Part shown: positions 37,614-46,649 of the stretch, piece by piece
Numbering within the stretch: position 1 is the first letter of the stretch
Layout: every line of letters starts with the position of its first letter
Assembly: GCF_000392615.1 (NCBI RefSeq)
Contig: NZ_KB933406.1
Location: 1 to 64,000 of the forward strand
Length of the DNA stretch: 64,000 nucleotides
Source: Lysinibacillus sphaericus OT4b.31
Lineage (GTDB): Bacteria; Bacillota; Bacilli; Bacillales_A; Planococcaceae
Direction of reading: 5' to 3'
Notes under the pieces: model-generated
Told to the model about the DNA's origin: nothing
Database searches by the model: none
The model's input: only the letters and a program-made list of their open reading frames with translations
Program-made: the position numbers and the translations under genes

Positions 37614-37793
37614 ATGGGATACTTTGGAAATGTAGGTAATTATAATAGTTGTTGCGGAGGCTATGGTAATTACTATGGCAAGGGTTATTGCATGGACTAT
37701 GGTAAGGATAATAGTTCAACATTCGTTTTAATCGTAGTTCTATTCATTCTACTAATTATTGTCGGCGCAACTTTCATGCAAAAAGATTATTAA
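37614..37793 (+). CDS. YjcZ-type small sporulation protein
   Basis: 59 residues from ATG 37614 (MGYFGNVG), eight bases after AAAGGAGTG. Gly/Tyr/Cys-rich first half (SCCGGYGNYYGKGY), then one membrane segment (FVLIVVLFILLIIVGATF), the hallmark of YjcZ family proteins found in spores. Role in the spore is not known. Confidence 0.85.
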   Translation: MGYFGNVGNYNSCCGGYGNYYGKGYCMDYGKDNSSTFVLIVVLFILLIIVGATFMQKDY

Positions 37794-38312
37794 TATTTAC
37801 AGTTTTTAAGTGTACGAAAATAGAAGGTAAGCACTTCATTATTGGCAACAATCAATAATCTCCATCATCCCTTCTGCAAACTATCATAATAGCAGTATAA
37901 TGCTAATCTACCAGCCTTATACACTCCTATTATGACCAAAGGGTCGCTCCCAGCCTGGTGACCCTTTTTTGTTGTTTTTCAATAAAGACTTTGAAGTTAT
38001 ATCCCTCTTTTCCCCTGCTCCATACCCGCGTGTATTAGAATTAGCTTTTTTACGTGAATTAGCACCTTCATCCTTGAAGCAATCTACACACAAACAAAAG
38101 CAGTTATTCACCTCTGAACGAATCGAAAATATTAATAGAAATATTCAGCATGACTACTTGGGATGCAGTTCACACGGAGTGGCCTTTTTATGGATTATTT
38201 GACTAAAGCGCCGGATAACTGAAGAAAGATCTGAGTTTTAATATGAAATTACTTTTTGAATCTGATCATTAATATTTAGCTTACTCAATCCTCCGTGGTA
38301 ACAAACCACAGA
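37794..38312. other. Intergenic region with decayed sequence
   Basis: No gene supported. A plus-strand frame (37969-38202) is open but has no ribosome site. A short tail near 38165 (GGAGTGGCC) matches half of the terminator-like repeat found at 48.2, 50.4, 54.7 and 55.7 kb. Confidence 0.4.
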
Positions 38313-38440
38313 TTCAATGTCGAGTTCTAGGTATACGCCGGAATACGCAGGTCACGGCAAAGATCCGAACAAAAATGTCACGCATGCGATGATTACGAAG
38401 TCCGTCGTCGATTTTATAACGAAATTGAACCTACGCAATT
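38313..38440 (+). pseudogene. Unidentified gene fragment
   Basis: Open frame of about 40 codons (RYTPEYAGHGKDPNKNVTHA then MITKSVVDFI), with strong coding character but no start signal. It runs into the inverted Ger(x)C segment. I do not recognise the parent protein. Confidence 0.4.
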
Positions 38441-38701
38441 TGCTGTGGAATCTTTAATAAAGCCTTTAAAACCATCTTTTGAAAGTACTCCAACACCTTC
38501 GAAAGCAGTCTCCTCAGGTACTTCGTCAATGGTTTCCCATTCTTTTTTGATTGTAACGTAAGGTATGCTAACCTCATGGTTTGGCTCATTTAATCCAATA
38601 AGCAAATCCCTCAAGTTTGGCTTTGTTATATACCTCTTGTTTCCTGTTCGATCAATTCCCAAATCTAGGTGGATTATGAATCTATCTTGCTCTAGCCACA
38701 C
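38414..38701 (-). pseudogene. Middle part of a Ger(x)C germination protein, inverted
   Basis: Reads as the central domain of a Ger(x)C lipoprotein: LLIGLNEPNHEVSIPYVTIK, then KEWETIDEVPEE and GVLSKDGFKGFIKD. It has neither the signal peptide nor the C-terminal domain. The latter begins right next to it on the opposite strand, so the two halves meet head to head near 38702. Confidence 0.65.
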
Positions 38702-38707
38702 AATAAA

Positions 38708-39101
38708 ATGCTCTTACAACTCATCAGTCCCGGCAGATAAAATAAAGGTACATGTTAAACCAATTGTAGAAGGCAATGATCAAGTGAAGTTTGAAATTGA
38801 AATTAAAGTAAATGCCACAATTAATGGTTTCAAAGGAAAAATTTCATCTGACGAAATAAGAAAAAATGTTATAAAACAGGTAAAAAAAGAAGTGAAAGAA
38901 ACCTATGAAGAAGGACTTAAATTGGACGTTGATATTTATCGCTTGTCAGAATACCTCTATCGAAACAATGTAAAAGCGTGGAAAAAAATAGAGAATGAAG
39001 GGAAAATTACATTGACTAAAGATTCTATCAATAAAATAACTATTCATGTCGATAAAATAAACCCAGGAAGAAAAACATTTTCTGAAACAATTGAAGAGTA
39101 A
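38708..39101 (+). pseudogene. C-terminal domain of a Ger(x)C germination protein
   Basis: Open frame with DKIKVHVKPIVEGNDQVKFE, INGFKGKISSDEIRK, QVKKEVKETYEEGLKLDVDI and NPGRKTFSETIEE, the typical Ger(x)C C-terminal domain. Coding begins without a start. Together with 38414-38701 it accounts for about two thirds of one germinant receptor C subunit, broken by a small inversion. The N-terminal lipoprotein part is absent. Confidence 0.65.
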
Positions 39102-39118
39102 TTATTAAATAAAAATGA

Positions 39119-39148
39119 CCAGGCGCTCAAAATTAATTGAGTACCTGG
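39119..39148. terminator. Hairpin (CCAGG-CTCA type)
   Basis: CCAGG-CTCAA paired with TTGAG-CCTGG. Relatives of this hairpin lie at 25.8, 46.5 and 59.1 kb. Confidence 0.6.
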
Positions 39149-39165
39149 GCTTTGGTGTTACATTA

Positions 39166-39627
39166 TCAAATTTTTTTAGCCATTGCTATATTCGTAATTT
39201 CATAACCCATTTTTTCATATAAGCCGCGTGCAATTTTGTTATGACCAAAAACGTTTAAACCAATTTTATTCATACCTAATTCTTTAGCAATAGTTTCAGC
39301 TTCTTTCATTGCTTTCTTGCCATACCCCTGCCCTTGACATTGTTCAAAAATCACAAAATCATAAATAAAACCTTCATTAGGATTTGTAGCTTTTTGTGAA
39401 ATCCAAATCATCCCAACTAAGATATCATTGTGAAAGATAGAGAATAAATGATTATTCTTGGTCTTCTCATCTTTTGGTAGCAGTTGATCAAATGATTTCT
39501 TCGACAAGTCAATCGCTTCATCTTCACTCCAATTTCCAGAAGCGATCTTGTCTTTTGCATAGTCTTCAATTGCATAACTGATATATTGCTTGAACTCCTC
39601 TTGGTTCATAGGTTTTAATGTAATCAA
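39166..39627 (-). CDS. GNAT family acetyltransferase
   Basis: 153 residues from TTG behind TAGGAGG. The acetyl-CoA loop is QCQGQGYGKKAMKEAE (about 97-112) and the ending is GLYEKMGYEITN. Substrate unknown. Intact, monocistronic. Confidence 0.85.
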   Translation of the reverse strand: MITLKPMNQEEFKQYISYAIEDYAKDKIASGNWSEDEAIDLSKKSFDQLLPKDEKTKNNHLFSIFHNDILVGMIWISQKATNPNEGFIYDFVIFEQCQGQGYGKKAMKEAETIAKELGMNKIGLNVFGHNKIARGLYEKMGYEITNIAMAKKI

Positions 39628-39659
39628 TTTATTTTCCTCCTATTCTATGTTTCAACCTT

Positions 39660-39900
39660 AACATTTTTTCAAAATCCCTCATAATTATACCTGAAATTGG
39701 TCTTTGCCCTCTTTTGCCGTTCACCACAAAGGATATACCTCAACCTCTAACATACCTCCGCTTTTGATTGGTTTAACTCGATATTTAACTACTTGTTTCA
39801 TCTCGTAGTCTCTCAATAAGTTCCTTGATACTGTCTTCATAAGCACTACTATCTATCGCAAATAAATCTTCATAATCTTCTACACCAGCTTCTTTCTCAA
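39660..39900 (-). pseudogene. Phage-like gene fragments
   Basis: Two short stretches remain: one reading GVEDYEDLFAIDSSAYEDSI then KELIERL, without a start, followed by a 26-codon frame MKQVVKYRVKPIKSGGMLE that meets a stop. Both resemble small phage proteins. They lie divergently from the Cro-like remnant. Confidence 0.35.
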
Positions 39901-40094
39901 ATCAAGGTTAAAGTGTTACTTGCCTAAAGGGATATGAGTCAGAAGGATTTAGCTGAACAAATAACGCTTACAACACGTTTGATTAGTGAAATTACTAATA
40001 ATAAAGTGAAGATGTAACCAAAGGATGCACTAGAGAAATAATGATTGCAATGGATATAAAAAATTTAGGTGAACTTGTTGCTGCGCCTAGATAA
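39901..40094 (+). pseudogene. Cro/CI-type regulator, broken
   Basis: The helix-turn-helix is recognisable (DMSQKDLAEQITL then TTRLISEITNNKVKM, PKDALEK), but there are TAA stops before and after it and a one-base shift before IAMDIKNLGELVAAP. An old phage or plasmid repressor. Confidence 0.6.
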
Positions 40095-40327
40095 GGAAAC
40101 AGATAACTAATCACACATTAAGCCATCCTTAGTTGATGGAGATACTGATACTGCTACTTTTACTTTTAGTTACGGCAGCAAACATTTCACATTTAAAGAT
40201 ATTAAGATACTGAATAAAAAAACGCCTTCCACAATAATTATTAACAGTGGCTGGCGGTTTTTGTCTATTTAGATGATCTTATTTGCTGAAAAGTAATATA
40301 TAATCCAATCACTGTGATTTCTTCCTT
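40095..40327. other. Remnant and terminator
   Basis: A short plus-strand frame (ATFTFSYGSKHFTF) without a start, closed by a hairpin with CGCC-TCCAC and GTGG-GGCG arms followed by TTTTT (40230-40264). Confidence 0.35.
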
Positions 40328-40334
40328 TTAGTCT

Positions 40335-40440
40335 TCCACAATGAATTGAACTTGTCCTTTGCTATTACTAGGAACAGTTATTTTCCCTTCTAACTTGTAT
40401 ATCTTTGGCATTAACCTATTAGCTTTTACTTACCCAAAAA
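40335..40440 (-). pseudogene. Endolysin C-terminal fragment (copy of 61.3 kb)
   Basis: VKANRLMPKIYKLEGKITVP then SNSKGQVQFIVED, closely parallel to the segment inside 61287-61568 (VKANWLLPKGYKLEGQINVP). Only this end is left. It sits close to the holin gene, the usual place of a phage lysis gene. Confidence 0.55.
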
Positions 40441-40757
40441 TCACAGCCCCATGTAATTGCCTAGTTTACGTGCAATAGCCCTACTCGAATAAGTGTCGCT
40501 ATATCATATAAAGATTATAGGGACCTACTGCAATATCCCACACTAAACTCGATTTAGGATTGCTATTTAATGTCCAAGAGACCATTTGCCTTGGTCTAGT
40601 TCTCCCCTGAAATAGTACCTTTGTCGCGTTTTCGAGCGATACAATTCCATGATGAAGATGTTGCGGAAACCCTTTGTATCACTCTTGGAATAGCAATCGA
40701 CATGCTATTTGTGCTGGTGAAAAAAACTCTCTAAGTCTCCGCATGTTGTTACGCTTG
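40441..40757. other. Decayed sequence downstream of the holin gene
   Basis: Short minus-strand frames with some coding character (for example RQRYYFRGELDQGKWSLGH) interrupted by many stops; probably the rest of the decayed endolysin gene. Confidence 0.3.
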
Positions 40758-41222
40758 TCATTTATCTTCACCGTCTTTCAGTTTATCTTCATTATCTTTT
40801 GGTTTATCCTCACCATCTTTCGATTTATCTTCATTATTATTTTTTAATTGTGTAAATGCGTTCTGCAAAAATCGGGGTACCTTAATACCCAAGTGACCAA
40901 GGTTTTCTACCATGCTGATTCCTTCCATACCGATTAGAAATAGAATCATAGCATTACGCATAAAATCACCACTCTCTGTAGCGTTATCCAATTGCACTGC
41001 TGCTACGACCATTAATATCATTGCTGTCTTTTTCAAAAGCCCCTTAAAAGCCTTACGTGAATCTACGTCTTTAATTAACCAAGCTACCATTAAACCTAAT
41101 GTGAAATCGATAGCCATTAAAATTGTTAAAGCTCTTATCAATTCATCAACACCGCCAATTAAATATATAATCCATGCAGTAATACCGCCGATAACTGATG
41201 CCCAAAGCGTATTTGTTTCCAT
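40758..41222 (-). CDS. Phage holin (holin 4/TcdE-type family)
   Basis: 154 residues from ATG 41222 (METNTLWASVIGG), seven bases after AAGGTGGG. Three membrane segments with the family core WLIKDVDSRKAFKGLLKKTA and FLIGMEGISMVENLGHLG. It forms pores that let an endolysin reach the wall. The C-terminus is an unusual run of charged 8-residue repeats (KSKDGEDKPKDNEDK), encoded by 24-bp tandem DNA repeats. The partner endolysin is reduced to a fragment. Confidence 0.85.
   Translation of the reverse strand: METNTLWASVIGGITAWIIYLIGGVDELIRALTILMAIDFTLGLMVAWLIKDVDSRKAFKGLLKKTAMILMVVAAVQLDNATESGDFMRNAMILFLIGMEGISMVENLGHLGIKVPRFLQNAFTQLKNNNEDKSKDGEDKPKDNEDKLKDGEDK
40766..40840. repeat. 24-bp tandem repeats in the holin C-terminus
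   Basis: Three imperfect repeats of TTATCTTCA-type units that encode the charged tail. They could change in number by slippage. Confidence 0.6.
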
Positions 41223-41242
41223 ATTAACACCCACCTTCTCGT

Positions 41243-41281
41243 ATAATAAAACCCTCCACAATCATCTGTGGAGGGTCTAAA
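41243..41281. terminator. Hairpin, copy 1
   Basis: ACCCTCCACA paired with TGTGGAGGGT. A near-identical hairpin is at 41612-41648 (CCCTCCACAG with TTGTGGAAGG). The 330 bases between them carry only decayed sequence. Confidence 0.65.
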
Positions 41282-41611
41282 AATCTACTAAATTTTTCGT
41301 CAAATTCATTTGTTTTTGTTTCTAAATAACCGCTCCCATCTCTAGCATATTCAATTCCTGGAGCAAAGAGCTCCAACAAATACACCGAACCAACTAACAT
41401 TAAGTAATAATTTTTTAGAATAATGCCATGTAATCCATCACGGCTGCTTAAATTTGGATTTACGATATCGTTCCATAATTCTTATAGCTATGAAGCCTAT
41501 TAAAACAGTGACAGCCATTTCTAAGTCGTCCACACAATAGGAGATGAACGTACGATCCCTCCACTTGCGGCTACTATCTCTTTTTCTATTACATCACTTC
41601 TTTTTTTCGCA

Positions 41612-41648
41612 TAATAAAAACCCTCCACAGATAATTGTGGAAGGCAAA
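41612..41648. terminator. Hairpin, copy 2
   Basis: Same sequence family as 41243-41281. The pair suggests duplication around a lost gene, or the edges of a deletion. Confidence 0.6.
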
Positions 41649-41732
41649 AGACTTATTCTTTATGGAGGTGCAATTTAAATTTAGCCTACAGTTTTCAGGT
41701 GGGAGGGAGTAACCTTTATTACATTTTATTGA

Positions 41733-42906
41733 CTACTCCACAGTACTACTGATTTTCACCAATTTTTCCCCTTGTTCTAAAAGGGATTCATAATCGTTGT
41801 TCAATTTAATTTCATTCATTCTGCTTTCAAATATAGAAGAATCATTTATTTTAAAGTAATCGTTTAAAATTTCGTATTGTGTCTTCCCTCGTTTAGTTGA
41901 ACTATCTTCAATGGCTTCTTTCCATGGAATATTTGCTTTATCCATTATTAATTCAAGAGCTGAGCCAGTCTCATATCGTATATTTTTTTCTAAGAAGCTC
42001 GGAGATTCTGCCTGTCCGTTAGCAATGAAATTGAAAGCTTCCATAAAAGTAACATGATAAGGTTCTTCTTTCTTTGCAAGTACCGTAAGGGTCCCACCTG
42101 TTAATTTGCTATAACGATATTCTAAATATCGTGCAGAACCTTCCATCGCTTCTGCATTTGTTTCACCAACTAGTTGCGGCCATTTTTTGTAGCGATAATT
42201 ACGCACAATGGTCCAATCATGTAACACTTGTTTTAAAGTTTCTGGATTATTATTTTCCATCGCCCTATCTAATAGCTTAAATTCCAATCCCATTAACGCA
42301 TAATTTCCTTTATTTACAGGATAATCATTAATAGACTCTCCACCCTTTGCATCATATGTCCAACTTTTTTGTTTATAAGCATGAAAAGACTCATGTAATA
42401 AAAAAGAAGAAAAATCTAAGTATACTTCTGGATTTTCAAACATTTTAGGATAGTATTTCAAATAAAACACATCAGTATCTTTTATATTTAATTCCCCAAA
42501 ATTCCAAGAAATCCATGTAGAAATAGTTCTAAGGTCAAAACTGCTAAGGCGATATACCTTAGGTAAATGTAAGGATTTTGGGACTTGAATCTCTTTTGCA
42601 AATATATTATTTTCCATTTCTTTCCCATTTAAGGCATAGACTTGTTTCCGTATAATTCCACCATCTTTATTCGTACGTATAAGAATTAAAGGTTTTTTTT
42701 CAAAATGATACTCTTGATTCCAAAGCTTTTCGCTAGAATCTTCAAAGTTTTTATATATGGTTGATAACTCTTGTAACATTCGTTGATCCGTTTCGTCCAA
42801 CGAGACAAACTTCGTATGATAATTCTTATTGAAGATGATGTTAACTAAAATAATCACTACAAAAATTATTAATAGAGCCAAAAATATTTTTTAAAAATCT
42901 TTTCAT
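41733..42906 (-). pseudogene. Membrane-anchored zinc metalloprotease-like protein, shifted at an A6 run
   Basis: Proper translation signals (AAAGGAG, then ATG at 42906) begin MKRFLKN, but six A bases (42887-42892 on this strand) push it out of frame. With five A bases it would read MKRFLKIFLALLIIFVVIIL straight into the 382-residue open frame ending at 41733. That protein has an N-terminal anchor and the zinc motif HESFH (FLLHESFHAYKQ), with a downstream glutamate region EAMEGSARYLEYR. It is likely a surface peptidase of unknown target. Phase variation, decay or a sequencing error could explain the shift. Confidence 0.65.
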
Positions 42907-43044
42907 ACTAATCTCCTTTGTGTAATCCCCCTTAATAGATAACATAAATAACATTACCTCTTCTTTGAGCTAAGATTAGTAATGTGTTTTTTATGTACAT
43001 AATATCCTTCTCATCCATGAGTCTAAATTGGAAGGTAATAATTC

Positions 43045-43389
43045 TTAGTTTTCCGATGTAATTTCAACTTGATAATTTTCAGAAGAATTTACAGTAGCGG
43101 AGATTTTCTTCTGCTCATTTCCAGTAACATATCCCTCTATATATATTTCAGGTGTCGCATACTCTCCTGAATAACTAATTTCATTAATCACAACATCAAC
43201 ATTTTTTTCTTTTTTAAAGTGTTCAATAGTTGCTAGTTCAGCTGATTCTTTTGTCTTTGGCCATGCTTCTTTACTGAATTCATCTGGCGTACCAAAATCC
43301 ATAATAGCATACATCCATGCAGCCATAACCAATAACACAGCACTACCAAATACAAAAAAGAATCTTGATAATTTCGTTTTCATGAACAT
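43045..43389 (-). CDS. Membrane-anchored hypothetical protein
   Basis: 114 residues: N-terminal anchor (FFFVFGSAVLLVMAAWMYAI) and an outer domain with VVINEISYSGEYATPEIYIEG, beta-rich. ATG behind GGAG. It lies upstream of the metalloprotease gene on the same strand and may work with it. Confidence 0.6.
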   Translation of the reverse strand: MFMKTKLSRFFFVFGSAVLLVMAAWMYAIMDFGTPDEFSKEAWPKTKESAELATIEHFKKEKNVDVVINEISYSGEYATPEIYIEGYVTGNEQKKISATVNSSENYQVEITSEN

Positions 43390-43729
43390 TCATTTCTCCA
43401 TTCTAATCTAAATTTCAACCAACTTGTTAATTTTTTTTTCAAAAAGACCTCCTTAACTTAATATCGATATAATAAACAAAAATATATTTTAAGTCAATCA
43501 TATTTTATCGCAAAACAATAAATAATTATTGTGAATAAGATTTCTTTAGATGTGTTTTATTTTTCATTTATTCATTTGCCTACTCATTAATATTTCTTCC
43601 ACCTGTGTTTTCAAGGCTAAATTTGCATAACGAAACACATACTCATTGCCCGGACTTGTGAACTTCAAATCACTAAATACTCACTAACCTTTTCCCATTT
43701 AACGATCGTTATTTTTTTTTAGCCAGCAC
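43390..43729. other. AT-rich intergenic region
   Basis: No gene or clear hairpin seen. Confidence 0.4.
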
Positions 43730-43930
43730 ACTTTTAAGGTTGAAATAATCGTCGCGAATAGCTTTTTAATAACCGTTTAGAACCGGTAGATAAACCTTGC
43801 TCATTTTAAGTTTTCAATGACTTCATAATTACATTGCAACGATTGTATAGCTAAAGTCAATATTAAAAATTCATGTAATAGCTTGCGTTGTTCTCCATTA
43901 ATCATATAACTTTACGTTCTCTATGAAGGG
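43730..43930 (-). pseudogene. Second, more decayed MINGEQ-family copy
   Basis: From ATG 43905 it reads MINGEQRKLLHEFLIL then TLAIQSLQCNYEVIENLK and stops at TGA (43801); stops also lie before it. It parallels 36028-36246 over its whole length, including noncoding flanks such as AAGGTTGAAATAATCG. Confidence 0.6.
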
Positions 43931-44196
43931 TTGAAATAATTGCAAAACATTATTGTATAGTAAAAGTACGCTTCATATATCTTGTAAAACAAAACGCTTG
44001 AAAAACGAATCTCCATACATACATCATGTTTAGAAATTGATTACGCTGCATTTCTATAATCAATTGCACTTTCAATAACTACACGCCATCAATAGAAACA
44101 TTCGTTCTTTTTATATCATTAAAGAACAAATATTCTTTGTTTAACAATAAAAAAATACCAGGTTCAAAAATATTCTGCATTTTTATGATCTAACTA
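43931..44196. other. Upstream region of the PadR operon
   Basis: No gene seen; AT-rich. Confidence 0.35.
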
Positions 44197-44255
44197 TTGC
44201 ATTAATTCAATATAACAATTACTATTACGTTATACGTTATATCGCCAAACGTAAT
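44197..44255 (+). promoter_or_regulatory. PadR operon promoter and putative operator
   Basis: TTGCAT (44197-44202), 17 bases, TACTAT (44220-44225). An inverted repeat with 8-base arms ATTACGTT (44224-44231) and AACGTAAT (44248-44255) overlaps the -10 and the start, a fitting place for PadR autorepression. Confidence 0.65.
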
Positions 44256-44278
44256 AAAATTAGAAAAGGAGGTATTGT

Positions 44279-44584
44279 ATGAAAAAGAAAGATAGATTTT
44301 CAGAGCCCTCATTGTTTGTTTTAATTAGTCTCGCGGAGAAAAATTGTCATGGCTACGCAATTATGGAAGATATAGAAAAGAATTATAATATTAAATTAGG
44401 TGCTGGGACTTTATATGGAGCAATTACACGTTTAGAAAAAGCAGGTTTTATCCAAGTGCTTGAATCAAATGATCGTAAAAAGCCTTACAAGCTAACAGAT
44501 GCAGGACGTGAATATTTAAGTAACCAAATTAAAGAAATTCAAGAAATAACTGCATTGGGCGCAAAAAGGCTTGGGCTCATATGA
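44279..44584 (+). CDS. PadR family transcriptional regulator
   Basis: 101 residues with the PadR winged helix: HGYAIMEDIEKNYNIKLGAG then TLYGAITRLEKAGFI. Ribosome site AAAGGAGG. It overlaps the next gene by four bases, and PadR proteins often control such partner membrane proteins. Probably autorepressor. Confidence 0.92.
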   Translation: MKKKDRFSEPSLFVLISLAEKNCHGYAIMEDIEKNYNIKLGAGTLYGAITRLEKAGFIQVLESNDRKKPYKLTDAGREYLSNQIKEIQEITALGAKRLGLI

Positions 44585-45024
44585 AGTGGTTGATCTATTT
44601 GTATCCAAGAAGTTGGAGAAAACGATATGGCGATGAAATAACAGATCTACTAGAACAAACAGATTGGACATTCTTCATGACTATTGATTTACTGAGAGGT
44701 ATAGTTGATGCTTGGATGAACGAAATAAATAAACGAGAAGTTTATGGTATTCGTATGAGCAACGTATTATTGCTTGTTGGTTTGCTTAATATACTTATTA
44801 TTCTGCAATATATATCATTACGGGAGGTTATTTTAATGGAACAAGTTGCATTAATCATTGCTATGGTATCGTTTTTTGTAGCAGTATCTATTTTCATTGT
44901 AGATCTTTTTAAGGCTGGCATTCAAAGATCTTTCTCAGTCAAAACAAAATTATCGAAAATTGCTGTCAGTTTTATGGGCTTATATGGGCTGAGTTTTATA
45001 GTATTTTTGGTACTAGCAAACTAA
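44581..45024 (+). CDS. Membrane protein partner of PadR
   Basis: 147 residues. The N-terminal cytoplasmic part (LYPRSWRKRYGDEITDLLEQ) is typical of membrane proteins found behind PadR genes. Three hydrophobic segments follow (about 60-78, 84-104, 125-145). Starts at ATGA overlapping the PadR stop, so strictly co-expressed. Function unknown; perhaps envelope stress sensing. Confidence 0.75.
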   Translation: MKWLIYLYPRSWRKRYGDEITDLLEQTDWTFFMTIDLLRGIVDAWMNEINKREVYGIRMSNVLLLVGLLNILIILQYISLREVILMEQVALIIAMVSFFVAVSIFIVDLFKAGIQRSFSVKTKLSKIAVSFMGLYGLSFIVFLVLAN

Positions 45025-45144
45025 CTCAATTAAGTGATTCAAATATATGCGCACGTAATTTCTAATTTTTCTGAAAATATACATTTTATTTCTATTATGA
45101 AAATTCTTTTGTTTTAATTTTAAAACTAATGTTCCTGAAAAAAT

Positions 45145-45174
45145 GACCAGCTCGACTAAATTAGCTTGCTGGTC
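45145..45174 (+). terminator. Terminator of the PadR operon
   Basis: GACCAGC paired with GCTGGTC, followed by TTTG. The rest of 45175-45486 shows no gene. Confidence 0.7.
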
Positions 45175-45486
45175 TTTGCTGTTTAGGGAAGTTTTTTCTA
45201 ATAAATAACTTCACCTGTATGATTAAAGGAATGTTTTCTCCTGGAGCATCCAATGCTGAAACATAAGTTCGATTTAAAATGTTTTCCTTGGCATTTTATT
45301 AGCTGGTTTAGTTTAAGTAGATTTATTCACAAACTTGTTTTTTTTTCACTTTTTTCCACTCATTTATTACAGGAATGCTACTAAGATTGTTACATAAAAA
45401 AAGCTTCCTATAATTTTAGGAGAGCCTTAGCATATCCATCCTATCTCCTAACAATTCACTGTTATAAACTTTTTGTATGATGATCT

Positions 45487-46113
45487 TTATAATTCTTTCT
45501 TACATTTTACAACTATAAATTTTATTGGAGGTTTATTTTTGATGTTCTTACTTGGCTCGTCAATTTCTGAAAACTCTACCAGTCCATATTTTCCAAATTC
45601 TTGTTTTATGGAGTCAGAATCAAAAAAAAACATTTTTACCTTCCATTATCTCGAAATAGTCTTTATCCAATTGTTTACCCTTACCAAACATTGGGGCTTT
45701 TTTTGAAACAGTTGTAAAAATCATATATCCATTTGTCTTTAACTATTATAGCAATCTTTAATAAACTTATTTCTCTCACGATTATTCAATAAGTGAATAA
45801 GTGCATAGCAAAATATACCGTCATAGAGTTTGTTATCAAACGGCATGTCAGTTACTGAACCATTAAAAATACTAGTATTAAGCCCATTTTGCCTCGCCAA
45901 ATCAATCGCAGTTTTTGAAATCTCCATACCTGTAACATTTATTCCATTGCCAATAAAAACCTTTGCATTCCTACCATATCCAATACCTGATACAAGTATA
46001 TCCTTAACATTCCTTTCAAGGAAAAAGTCCTTTGTTAAGATTGCGGAGTGTGTATCATCAAATTCCCACATCGTTTGTTTTTCTATAAAACTCGATTCCC
46101 AGAATTCCGTCAT
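45487..46113 (-). pseudogene. SAM-dependent methyltransferase, one-base deletion
   Basis: The N-terminal frame (45739-46113) has the SAM site ILVSGIGYGRNAKVF, VTGMEISKTAIDLA and DGIFCYALIHLL, ending after KDCYNS at TAA. If one T is restored there, the protein continues as KTNGYMIFTTVSKKAPMFGK to FIVVKCKKEL at 45487, giving about 208 residues, the normal length. Substrate unknown. Ribosome site is weak (AAGAG). Confidence 0.75.
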
Positions 46114-46280
46114 ATCTCTTGGGCTACTATGTTGCTTGGCGTTTGTGTTTGTGTTTGAGTTTTATATTATAAAACAATCATATCAAAGCCATTATTTCTT
46201 TCTTCATTAGTAATAATCATTAACTTCCGCCTCAACATCATAGGTCTACGATTCTATGAAGCTACTACTCAGTTCTTGTA

Positions 46281-46487
46281 TCAGTCAATCTCATTGTTAA
46301 ATTTACCATTTTTCCTTCGATACTTCTTCCATGACTTCAAATCTTTCAACGCTTCTTCGCCTTTCATTTCAAGACGATTTCGCCAACGTCTTCATATTGC
46401 TTACATAATTAACGGATAGAAAAATGCCCCTGCTTTCGTAGATGAAGAATTTTTAATTTCAACTCAACTGGATGCTTAATTCGAACC
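46281..46487 (-). pseudogene. IS3-type transposase OrfA fragment
   Basis: VRIKHPVELKLKILHLRKQG, then TAA, and after a frameshift RRWRNRLEMKGEEALKDLKS, WKKYRRKNGKFNN. The pattern (helix-turn-helix, then W-NRLE) is that of IS3-family OrfA proteins. It has no ends of its own; an IS3-like end lies at 50.1 kb. Confidence 0.5.
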
Positions 46488-46540
46488 CTAAAAAATACTC
46501 CCCTTAGATAACAGATTTTTATTTCTTAATCTGTCTACCT

Positions 46541-46574
46541 AATGGGGAGCATATCATAATTGAGTACCTGGTTA
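46541..46574. repeat. Partial hairpin of the CCAGG-CTCA family
   Basis: Only the half ATTGAGTACCTGGTTATTT remains, matching the right arm of the 39.1 kb hairpin. Confidence 0.4.
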
Positions 46575-46649
46575 TTTATTTTGATGAACTTAAATGTAAT
46601 TCTTCAATATCTTTTTAAGGGCTTAATTGATATGCAGATTTCTAAAAAT

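Noticed and set aside
37917-38202. Overlapping frames on both strands
   Set aside because: Neither has a ribosome site or a recognisable family; treated as decayed sequence.
38565-38707. First 47 codons of a longer plus-strand frame
   Set aside because: This part is the antisense of the inverted Ger(x)C segment; only the part from about 38708 on is Ger(x)C coding.
40758-41222. Complete prophage
   Set aside because: Holin, repressor and endolysin pieces exist, but no structural, integrase or replication genes and no att sites are visible.
40912-41280. 122-codon plus-strand frame
   Set aside because: Antisense shadow of the holin gene.
45473-45706. 77-codon plus-strand frame
   Set aside because: Shadow of the conserved tail of the frameshifted methyltransferase on the minus strand.
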